From assembly GCA_016165875.1 (NCBI GenBank), contig JABBOT010000014.1, positions 8,665,489 through 8,729,488 of the forward strand: DNA of 64,000 nt, given 5' to 3'. The notes beneath the pieces were generated by a model. The model made no database searches. It saw nothing but the letters and a program-made list of their open reading frames with translations, and was not told where the DNA came from. The position numbers were made by a program, and so were the translations under genes. Source of the stretch: Acanthopleura granulata. Its lineage: Eukaryota > Mollusca > Polyplacophora > Chitonida > Chitonidae. Below are positions 54,755 to 64,000 of this stretch, in pieces (the stretch's first letter is position 1; the number at the start of each line of letters is the position of its first letter).

Positions 54755-55625
54755 GTGGACATGCACTCTTTATCTAACAAGCATCAAGTACCTGAGCAGG
54801 TAGTCCGAGATTTCTTCGACGTTGGGATTTGCATTAGAAATCACACTATCGCTCGAACACCCGCGTCAGACAGCCCTAGTGACACAGACGTTGCAATAAC
54901 AGCTGACATTCCGAAAAAGCACTCCATATACCTCTAGCTGGTCAAATCTTCGTCGTAACATCTCTCCTTCCCATCACCACACATAATTCTGAAAGGCTAA
55001 CCATTTAATCTAGTATCATTTACAAGTTCAAAGTATGCAGGCTGCATGGCACTGGCATGTTTTCAACGGACGGCCGCCATATAACAGTAAATGTAATCTT
55101 GGGAATGTGCCCACGAGCGGGCGTATTTCAACACCTTTTCCCTTCTTTTTACTCTCCCGAATTATTTTTATAAAGCTCTTTTAAGGCCTTCGTAGTTTTA
55201 TTTATAGTATTCTTGTCTTGAATTGTCTGAAAGGGAGTCATCTGTGAATTGTGGAGTCCAGGAGTTTGACTGTTGGTGATGATTCATATATTCACTTGCA
55301 CGACCCATTTATACGACACTTGAAATGGTGGATGTCTCCAAACGAATAGCAACCTGTGTTACGTGGAGGCTTTTTCGCGAGAAACGAAACTTTATTGGAT
55401 TGCCCTTGCAAAACTATGTGCGGCGATGGGAAGGGGAGATGTTACAACGAGGATTTGACCACATAAATGTATATCCAGTGCTTTGTCGAGGTGCCGGATG
55501 TTAGTCACCACGTGTCTGTCATTAGAATTCTCTGACGTCGGTATTTAAGCGATCGCGTCATTTCTAATGCAAATCCCAACGTCAGGGACAATCTTTGACT
55601 ACTTAGCAAGCGACTCATTGAGACA
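54755..55625. repeat. Long imperfect inverted repeat (arms of about 190 bp)
   Basis: The left arm (54755-54950) pairs with the right arm (55435-55625). The best block is GACGTTGGGATTTGCATTAG plus AAAT at 54819-54842, whose exact reverse complement is at 55561-55584. The loop of about 480 bp has no recognised frame. It could be a foldback/MITE element. It ends about 80 bp before exon 3 of the six-cysteine gene. Confidence 0.75.
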
Positions 55626-55702
55626 CACAAACATGGGGCTGACTCATATCGCACTTACCTTATCACAACGTACAGCTGAACTGTTTGATTTCTAATCCTC
55701 AG

Positions 55703-55764
55703 GTCACGTGGCCGCCTCCGGTGGGAACCGATGTATGGGCAATGGTGGGTTACCCCCGTGGTGA
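55703..55764 (+). CDS. Six-cysteine secreted protein gene, exon 3 (candidate last exon)
   Basis: Acceptor GATTTCTAATCCTCAG at 55687-55702. In the phase given by exon 2 it encodes RHVAASGGNRCMGNGGLPPW and stops at TGA 55762-55764, giving a 99-residue precursor with six cysteines in the mature part. Another frame here stays open longer, but its phase does not fit exon 2. A different downstream exon could be the real one. Confidence 0.4.
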
Positions 55765-58500
55765 TAACAGAGTCGAGTTGAACAACACCAGCATCCATCT
55801 CACACCCCATAAACTATACCATATACAGATTGTTCACCGTTGTAATTCAGTGTCTCTTTTTGCTTTAATAGCAGTCGTCTTTTCGGTCAAAAGGACTGAG
55901 TGATGCACAGAGATAAATACCTACAGTTATCCCCGCTCTATATATCTTGAATCATTGGTCTTGCAAGAACTTCTGGCTTACTCCATACGCCTTTACCACA
56001 AAAGTTTATTTTATAAGCCAATTTTATAATCTAATCTCTTATTGTATTAAGTTTCACACAGTAAGCATATTCTTATTGTCCTCCAATTGTTCAATTCAAC
56101 GCAGTCAGACAAATGACCAATGAGATTACAAGCAAGGATCGTGAGCCCCATGACATGAATCCCTAATCAAATGTAGAAATGACTTTTACTGCATGGCGTG
56201 ACACAACTATATGACTTTAACCGGACTTTGTTTTTGTTATTAGGGGTCCACCCAGGTTAACATGCGGGACACCTATTGAAATCGTTTGGATTATTATTAT
56301 TATTTATTCAATTTTGTCAGAAAAACACAGCCTAGAGCGTTTGACCGATTGAGTTGAAATGTTGCTGCGAAATTCCCTTGTACTTGAACTTGTGCCATCA
56401 GGAAACCCGGTCTTTTTAAATCAAGTGATTTGACGGCCATATTGAATTTTATAGGTAAACGTTTAAACATCCTCTTCTCATGAACCGCGGAACGGATTGA
56501 TATAAAGTTTAATATCCAGATAGACCGTTCCGAGATGTAATAATTTGGAAAAAAAATCGTTCACTTCCGGTAAAAGCTGCAGAAGCTCGCTATTGGTTGA
56601 AATTGTGAGGTCACAAATTTCAACACTTTATTAAGATGAATTTTGGAACGACGATTCCGAATCTGTCTTGTAGCTCCTAAATAATGAAGGTGATACCGCC
56701 GAAATTGTAGCGCGCATGTTTGCGAGTGTCTGTGCTTTGACAGGAGACATAAGATAAGTGGCTGAGTTGGGAGGAGGCAGAGGTATGACACGACTCCCAG
56801 GAAATTAAATGGAAGGTTTCATGACTCCACTGGTATAGCCATAAATATTGGAACGACAGTGGAGTTCATGTAGGACTAACACCCGCGAGAGTCTATGTTC
56901 AGTAATAACCCATTGTAGAAGATGCTGGTGTAGGGTTCATTTCCCGTTGATTCCCTTACGTTTTTGTCATGCTTTGTCTCACTCTGTGAAGTTTTTTTCT
57001 CTTTTGAAATAACCTTCCAATACGGTTTGTGCATGCACAGCCTGCAGGACCGATCCCTGAGTCGCTGTCTCAGACTGTCATAGTTTTAGGGGACCACACA
57101 GGATCCATGTTTGAGCTTAGATATAACTCTGGTGTCTGGTATGTCATAGTGTACAATGATGACTACGACAACAAACGACGTAGACCCTGGACGGAACTGC
57201 TTGGCATTTCCAGTTATTATTATTTTTATGTGTTATTATTATTACCTTTGTGTATTATTATTATTATTATTGTTGTTGTTGTTGTGATTAAAATTTACAT
57301 AACTGAACACAAAACACGGAAAAATAACCCAATATCAAACAAACGACCTTCGTTCAAAAGCTGACACACTAGACTTCACTTTGATATATGAATCGACAAA
57401 CAAACATACTTTCTCGTTGATACTCAAAGCCCCAAACTCCTAAGTTTGTACGTTTTTTCTTTAGTCGTACAAATCCGGTAACAGGAAAATCAGGTAACAC
57501 TGAAAAGCTTTGCTCTGACTGGTCGCATATCATCCCAGTATGATGAACAAGCAATCTGAGCGAAGCTTTCATCGCGTGATGACTAAAGAGTCATGGCCGC
57601 TACATAATTTGACAGCTCTGCATTTATGGAATGAAGAGCAGAGGAAGCCGTATAACTTTTGTAGAGTGCAACGCATCAAAGTATTTAAAAGTGTTTTATT
57701 AAAAGAACAAAATACTAGGTCGCTAGTAGACCTGTATTGGTACCAGCGGGTTTCATCGCTTAGAAATCAAGCCAGAACTGTCGCTTGACGCTCCTTCTCC
57801 CCTTTACTCGATTTGTCCGACTAAAGACAAAGCCCACAAACTTCAGGGTTTCAGGCTTCGTTCAGCCAAGAGAAAGCACGTTTGTTGGTCGATTCATGCA
57901 CCAATACAGAGCTGAGTGTGTCAGCTTCTGAACAAACCCTGTTTGGTCGAGGTTGGAATAATTTTCTGCGTTTTATGTCCAGTTATGTAATGTTCGGAAC
58001 TTCTATCCCAAACTTTGAAGTTATGTACCTTGTTATATATATACATAGGGTATAAATAGCGTTCTGACTATTCTACCACCCGTGGTTTTATTAAACGGTA
58101 CACTATTGCAACAAATTACTCGAATTACGGTACTGAAAATATTTTTCAGGGTATAACATTGTGAAATTGTTCATAGGGCACCTGAATTAAGAAAAGATAT
58201 GAAAATATGAAAAATGTCGCCGTATTATTTATTATTATTATTTTATCAGAACTGGAGTTTAAAAATCAAGTTAGACTTTGTGCGTACTGGAGGCCATTAA
58301 ATCGGCTATATCTATATATCATTTTTCAAGCTTCGTCCTGACCTTGCAATCATGCTTGCTTCTGTAAGCTGTAAAATTGTCTGCCATTGTCTATACTAAT
58401 AACCTTACAGTGTTCTTAAAGTCAAACATACGACGAAAAATGAACCAATTAAAGCGATTAAAGAGGCATGTAATTTCACAGTGTGTCTTTTCATTGCTCT
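55765..58500. other. Stretch without convincing gene
   Basis: The frame 57029-57364 follows a possible CATGCACAG acceptor, but its membrane-like part comes from ATT/GTT repeats at 57205-57290. The frame at 57540-57788 has no recognised features. Otherwise AT-rich intergenic DNA. Confidence 0.35.
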
Positions 58501-58504
58501 TCTA

Positions 58505-58870
58505 AACAGCATTTTTGTATGCAACAGTTCAAGGTTTGTCCGTAAACAACAGTTCTGTAAGTGTCGGTAAGTGATAATTCAAATTCAGCCCGTAAGCAAA
58601 TCTTCCATATTCTGTCAGTGAGCAACGGGTCCATATCTGTCCGTAAGTAACCATTCTCAATTTCTGCCATGTACTTCGACGGCCATTAACTGCCCGTAAG
58701 CAACAGTCCAACATCTGTTTGTAACATTTCAATATCTGTCAATGTAACATTTTCAATATCAGCAGGTGGCAGTTGAATATTAGTCCATACGCAAGAGTTG
58801 ATGGACTGTTTATAAGCAACAGTTCAGTTCAACATCAGCCGGTGAACATCATTTGAATATCTACCCGTTC
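58505..58870. repeat. Minisatellite with unit of about 30 bp
   Basis: Degenerate units of the type GTAAGCAACAGTTCAATATCTGTCC. Confidence 0.65.
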
Positions 58871-58984
58871 TATTCTGGAAGCAATCAAATGTTTGGGAAT
58901 TAGCATACTTTATGCATATACTTCAACTTTGGATCGTATCAGAGTGATTAACTGTTGTTCTTCGCATATTCGAGAATTTTTCAC

Positions 58985-59245
58985 TTATAGCTGTCAGTTT
59001 TATGTCTGGAGGAAACCGGAAATGCCGGGGTTAATTACCGATACACGATACGGCCGGAACACAAGTGGCCTTCCGTAAACGTAAAACTAAGCCAGCGGCA
59101 TTTTGAGTGCCGTTGACCGCATACTGTATGGCCCTATGACCAGTGGGGACAAGGTTGAATCTGCCGATTCCCTGTCCAAAACCGGGATTGAACCCACTCC
59201 CCACGTGCTTAGTTGTTTAACCACTGGATCCTCCTCCTTGTGCCG
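58985..59245 (-). mobile_element. Second SINE type, minus strand
   Basis: TCTGGAGGAAACCGGAAATGCCGGGG body, then GGGATTGAACCCACTCC and CTTAGTTGTTTAACCACTGGATC, which on - form a tRNA-like head with B and A boxes. Confidence 0.55.
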
Positions 59246-59384
59246 ATCAAATGTTATGTCAAAATAAGCAAGAGTTGATATATTTATTTCATAAGAATAA
59301 AAAAACAGTCTTGCTCATTTTCTGTTATTTAACTCGGTATTAATAGTTAACTTTCTTGTTCCTTATAGCAAGGAAATTGGTTGA

Positions 59385-59485
59385 TTGGCTCGCACTGTAA
59401 TCAGCGTAAGAGCAAGTTTTTAAAGCTGCCCAGCCCGAGGAAAACTCACGACCTACCGCAGACTGCTGGCAGACCTTCCCACATA
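59385..59485 (-). mobile_element. Main SINE family, body fragment, minus strand
   Basis: CTCACGACCTACCGCAGACTGCTGGCAGACCTTCCCAC. Diverged. Confidence 0.5.
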
Positions 59486-59836
59486 TGAGTCTTAAAAAAG
59501 GGCCAATAAGCATAAAGGATAATATGTTTTATATAGAAAAGTGCATTTCTTTCTGAAATGTTCCATATAGAATTTGACTTTAAAGGTTTCATATTGCAAC
59601 ATTAAGTAGTATTGATAACGATTTTGTCAAGCAAATAATATTCGACATGAATCCAGATATGTAAAAGTATGCAGCATTCTAGCAGAAACATTATCATAAA
59701 TTGTCCGTTGCACATTCAAAATAGTTTGGATATTTACATACAACCAACACCTACAAAAACAATATTAAACTGAATACCACAAGAAATCAGCCTTCTTATT
59801 TACCGTCATAATTAAGAATCATTATTAATATTGGGC

Positions 59837-60195
59837 TTTGCCTATGTTCGGCGAATGATTCGACACAGTCGAGTATATGAACTATTCGACAGCGTCGCCG
59901 GCAACCCTGTCGTTACTTATTTAAAATCTATTGGACAATATAAGAGAATCTAATTGTTACATATCATTCAATTCCTATATTAACGACGGGTTTAAAACGA
60001 TATTGGAGGTCACGATTTTTTTACCTACACCTGATTTTACCTGACTTTAAATATGTTCGCCTGTTGGATTTGCTTTGTATGTTCTCATTATGGTTTCGAA
60101 AGCCCTTTAGTGCTTCCTGGTTTTGAACATGTTCTCGCCACGATACGGCTGAAATATTGCTAATGATAAAGCCATACTCATTCATTCATTCATTG
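59837..60195 (+). mobile_element. Divergent relative of the LINE: ORF2 C-terminus and 3' end
   Basis: 59837-59953 encodes FAYVRRMIRHSRVYELFDSV and AGNPVVTYLKSIGQYKRI before a TAA, aligning with FAHVRQRFYTVNSTYDLFDS ... of the main copies. A 3'UTR with CCACGATACGGCTGAAATATTGC and an ATTC tail follows. It is a separate, older subfamily. The main-family SINE on - starts right after the tail. Confidence 0.8.
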
Positions 60196-60443
60196 GTGTT
60201 TTACGCTGTACTCAGGTATATTTTACTTATGCGATGGCGGCTAGCATTATAGTGGGAGGAAACCAGGCAGAGCCGGGGGGAATCTCACGACCATCCGCAG
60301 GTTTCTGGCAGACCTTACCACGTACAGCCGGAGAGGAAGCCAGCATGAACTGGGCTTGAACTCACGGCGACCGCACTGGTAAGAGGACCTTGGGTCATTG
60401 CGCTGCGCTAACACGCTAAACCCTCTGCCACGGAGGCACCCCA
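60191..60443 (-). mobile_element. Full-length main-family SINE, minus strand
   Basis: From ATTGGTGTTTTACGCTGTACTCAGG through the body to the head, seen on + as GGGCTTGAACTCACGGCGACC and CGCTAAACCCTCTGCCACGGAGGCACC. Confidence 0.85.
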
Positions 60444-61296
60444 TTAGTATTATCTTATTCGTGGGAATCTCTGGGGTATCTTACATATTTGTATTTATGG
60501 ATGTATTATTTTCATCTTTCGCATTGTTTCCCAAATGTTATTGGGGTCCTGGAGAAAATGGGCACATTAACATTCGTTAAAGACAACTTAACTTTCACCA
60601 ACATGGTCTGCATATCTGTGCGTCACATGTTGCAAAGTTCGTTAGCAACTTCCCAAGCGTCGGTGATTTAGGTTATAGGTTTCTTTTACCCCCAAACCTG
60701 ATCCCATGTTATAAGTGAAAAATTCTTTAGAATCCAGTTAAGTAACAATCAAACAAATAATAACTGGTCCAATTAAAGAGAACAAATAGTGGTAAATAAA
60801 TAAATAAATCTTTTCGATAAAAGCCTTTATATGGACATCTGTACGTACTGGTTTCATAAAATTTCCTAATTATTTTGACTGACAATAACATATCCATTAG
60901 AAAGTCCTATTTAAATATACATATTGAGACGTATAGCAAATTTTGGTGTCTTCTTGCTGAACATTATTAAAAACCTGTAGTTCATCAACCTGTTGGTTAT
61001 ACTGTAAATCGAGATAATTGAAACAGTTTTTTCTTTCGTTTCTAAGATGACTAATGGACTTTTAGATTGATTCGTTTGTTCAGTTAATGTCTTTGTCATA
61101 TACCTAACCTACCTTACCGTTGACCTACTTCACAAATGGCGCCGAGCTGAACCAATAATCTGTTTCGCTTGAAATCACAGAGAAACAATTTCGTGAACTC
61201 CCACCTGAGTAAACCCGATAGCAATCAGTTAATTAGTGCACACACTTTCACGTCGAACCGTGTTGCCAACAGTCACCATTCTCATTATTTAACCAG
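60444..61296. other. Stretch without recognisable gene
   Basis: Intergenic, AT-rich, no supported frame. Confidence 0.4.
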
Positions 61297-61535
61297 ATGA
61301 GTAAAAATACTGGTTTGAATTTAGCCAGTGAAGTGCACGATGAACTCGATAAAACGCGCCAGTCCAATAACTCTTGTGTAAAGGTTTTCTTGGATATAAA
61401 ACAGATGAGAAACGCGCAGAGTTACAGAAGTCAAATCATTCTCTCGTGCATAAAGGAACTGACCCAGTACAGACATGGTTCGTTCTCAGGAACCCACGAT
61501 GCTTGCGATGACATGTCTATTGGTAACACTTACAG
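61297..61535 (+). CDS. Candidate first coding exon of an unrecognised gene
   Basis: ATG at 61297 and 79 codons to a perfect donor TTACAG/GTAAGTC (phase 2). The product is hydrophilic and helical-looking (LASEVHDELDKTRQSNNSCV, SQIILSCIKELTQYRHG), without a signal peptide. I found no matching second exon: the acceptor at 62211 gives an immediate stop in this phase. No family recognised. Confidence 0.3.
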
Positions 61536-62305
61536 GTAAGTCAGTAAACCAGGATATTCTTATCAAGCAAACCATCACTCTGAAAAAAGAAGCTGCCGAT
61601 GGCATACATACACTGTTTTCTTGTTACTCGTCGTCTGCCTTGTTGTATGAGTAGCCTTTGGCTAATGTTAACTTGCTGTAGCCATCAGACGTGTATTTTG
61701 AGATTTGAGATAAATATTACAGGAGAGTTCGGGAATGAACCTTTATTCACGGTTTAACCATACCGAGCTCTTGATTTGCTATGGAAAGTTTGTCTTTTGT
61801 TTAAATAAATTATGATATAAATATGATTTGCTTAAATAAGGAAAGAAAACACGACAGTGTAGTAAGTATCCACATAATGGCCACCGAAGACTTTGTGTGA
61901 AAATGCCTTTACTTATTTTCTTATTTCTTTATACATTACCTGCATTAAATACAGCACGTGATTTGCGAAACATACATTATCAATGTAGTCTTTATAATCC
62001 TGATATTTGGAAGGCCTTTCTACTCATGGTTATTACATCTTTTAAAGTTTTCTTTACCTTTAACTAAAAACCGGCACACCGGATTGTACGGCACATATCG
62101 ATCTCTTCCTTGTGTAAAGTTACGTCTGAATCTCGAAGGTGTGTTGGGCTAATAATGGCTTCCTGTTATATTTAAAGGCTATTTCATACTCTTAACCTGT
62201 TACCGACATACAGGTGGTGAAAACAAAGCATACGGTGAAAACGTCGGTCACATCGCAGTTCTCTGAGCCTTGGCCCATTGTGCGACGTCCTGGGACCCGT
62301 TTTAT

Positions 62306-62352
62306 TCATTCATTTATTTATTTGATTGGTGTGTAACGCCGTACTCAAGAAT
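62306..62352 (-). mobile_element. Main SINE family, tail tip only, minus strand
   Basis: TTTATTTATTTGATTGGTGTGTAACGCCGTACTCAAGAAT, then unrelated sequence. Confidence 0.7.
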
Positions 62353-62547
62353 CCCGTTTTACGAAGAAGGTGTAATGTTTTGTCAAACATGACTACCATG
62401 GCGACGTATCTCGAAAGGATGTGACGCTGTGACAATTACAACTGACAAAACTCCAATCAGTTCATAAATAAATAGATAAAATAGAAGACACGATAACATT
62501 ACCCTAATGATTTTTAAATTTGTACATGGGTTGAAATATTTCAACTT

Positions 62548-62635
62548 TGTGATCAAGAATGAATGAATGATTATGCATGGCTTAACGCAACACGGACAAT
62601 ATGTCAGCTATATCGTCACGAGTTCGTGATGGCGT
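62548..62635 (-). mobile_element. LINE tail remnant, minus strand
   Basis: On +, GAATGAATGAATGATTATGCATGGCTTAACGC...CAATATGTCAGCTATATCGTC is the reverse of the LINE 3' end. Confidence 0.6.
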
Positions 62636-64000
62636 GGTTTAGATCCTGCTCAAATTGGGGATGAAACGTTTTACAAACTAAGGTAAAAAAAGTGATACAA
62701 ATAGAATGAAGTTTTACCTTATGAGACTGGTGTATAACCAATTTAATACCCTCTCATTTTGTACCACGTTACACAATAAGGTTGTCAGGATGTCAGTAAT
62801 CGTCAAGTAAGCAACGGAATCTCATTCAGCCGTGACACCAGGCCACAAGTGTACATTCAGTGTGGGCCTTGCTGACATCTGATGTCACCAGCATTTCCTG
62901 ACTGCGTGTTTCTAAGTGTGTGTGTGTTTAGGGTGGAAGGTGGTGGTGGAGGTAGCATAGTTTTTGTTCATAAGGTTGACACTATACCTAATATGTAGAT
63001 GTTCTGGATTTTTTTTTTCAATTTCACACTTCAAAAAAACTGAAACATAAAGAATAAGTCAGCAGGTTTGGTCATTTGCATCGCCTTTCTTTTCTTCTCC
63101 CGGACTTTGACCAGAATTTCCCTCTGCTCAGTGCAGCTAGTAACTGAAAACTTTGTGTTTTTGATCAATACAACTACATGTACATATATAAAGCTGAGTA
63201 CAGCTGCAATTTTTTATCATGCTTCACTTTGTTTGTGTAGGAAACTCGCTTTGTGTGCTTAATAAAATTTCATGCGAACAACTTTCGCTTGTATTTTAAT
63301 ACAACTACATATGTCGCTGACTGAAACTGCAGTTTTCGGAGATACTACCGCTTGTTTTCTATAGTAAACCCGGTGGTTGAGTACGCCGTTGGCTAATGTC
63401 ACTTGATGCATTAGCGACGGAGCCAGAGTTGGAGAAATTGCTGGCCATTTAATCTTTTTACATGTTCTTTCTATTTGTTTGACCTTTAGGTGCAAGCTGT
63501 CTATAAGTCTTAGCGCTCATCTGATTTTGTACAGTTTAATACTTATTACTTTGACATTAATGGTGACAGATGCCAGGCCAAGTGTCACAGTTGACGTGTT
63601 GAGAGCCACTTTATCCCCCTTTATCAGGCAAGTGCTTGAGTCTGCAAAGTGAAGAGACCTTCAGACTAGTTCGACTTACTATTGTGTGTGTATACACGCG
63701 CTAACACGAGGCTCTGACGCTGGCCACAGCCTCTCATTTTAGGAACTCTATTCACAGTTGTGTCACGTTTACAAGCCAGGAAAAACGCATGGGAAATACT
63801 GATGCAAAGTGTGAACTCTGGAAATGGGGAAGCTCGTCTGCACGTGTCTACACACGAGTTATCATTCATGCATGTTACTTAATTTGCAACTACATACGAT
63901 AGCTCCACTTGTATATTCAAAAACACGTGTTCTGTATAAGTTCTGGTATAAACCAGCTTGATTCAGAGAAAAATGATTGTCTCGAATGGCTAAATGACAA

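Larger units (their letters stand above)
61536..64000. other. Stretch without recognisable gene
   Basis: Contains the SINE tip at 62306-62352 and an antisense LINE tail at 62548-62635, otherwise unassigned. Confidence 0.4.

Noticed and set aside
57029..57364. Membrane protein with an Ile/Val-rich helix
   Set aside because: The hydrophobic run is the translation of ATT and GTT repeats at 57205-57290.

Overview
The window looks like animal nuclear DNA, most likely from a mollusc (inference). It is AT-rich and gene-poor, with GT-AG introns, several families of tRNA-derived SINEs and an I-superfamily (Nimb-like) non-LTR retrotransposon. The LINE 3' ends carry (ATTC)n tails, and tail-only copies of them are scattered through the window. 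There are no prokaryotic operons, CRISPR arrays or rRNA genes, and I saw no convincing free-standing tRNA gene.

Region 1-30.5 kb is a pile of mobile elements. A two-gene DNA transposon of the ISL2EU/IS4EU type can be recognised. A DDE_Tnp_4 transposase lies on + (main domain 24.80-25.52 kb, possible 5' exons at 5.46-6.2 kb and 23.91-24.49 kb). A convergent gene on - (30.46 down to 25.69 kb) encodes a SAP-like segment, a SWIM-type zinc finger and a YqaJ-type exonuclease. Both genes are broken. The apparent gap inside the transposase gene holds about 17 kb of stacked LINEs. Old copy F lies at 18.3-23.3 kb. A younger copy (E+D, 6.39-9.00 and 14.96-18.31 kb) landed at F's 5' edge. A still younger full-length copy C (9.00-14.94 kb) landed inside E+D with a 16-bp target-site duplication. 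Short copy G (26.94-27.50 kb) cuts an exon of the YqaJ gene. At the left edge, copy A sits in copy B at exactly the same internal position that C occupies in D.

Region 30.5-48 kb holds host genes among SINEs. A sugar-transporter-like MFS gene on + (33.38-35.83 kb) resembles MFSD4B/NaGLT1 but lacks the stretch for about two membrane helices; a fragment of a paralogue lies at 40.85-41.68 kb. Two tandemly duplicated secreted-protein genes lie on - (about 40.5 to 37.7 kb and 46.1 to 43.1 kb). Each has a TATA box, a signal-peptide exon, a cysteine-containing exon like the N-terminal part of a C-type lectin domain, a 37-bp minisatellite in intron 2 and a candidate third exon.

Region 48-64 kb is mostly intergenic. 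It contains a predicted three-exon gene on + for a 99-residue secreted six-cysteine protein (52.20-55.76 kb). Intron 2 of this gene carries a 58-bp LINE-tail insertion and a long imperfect inverted repeat. The rest is SINE pieces, minisatellites, a divergent LINE 3' end and unassigned DNA.
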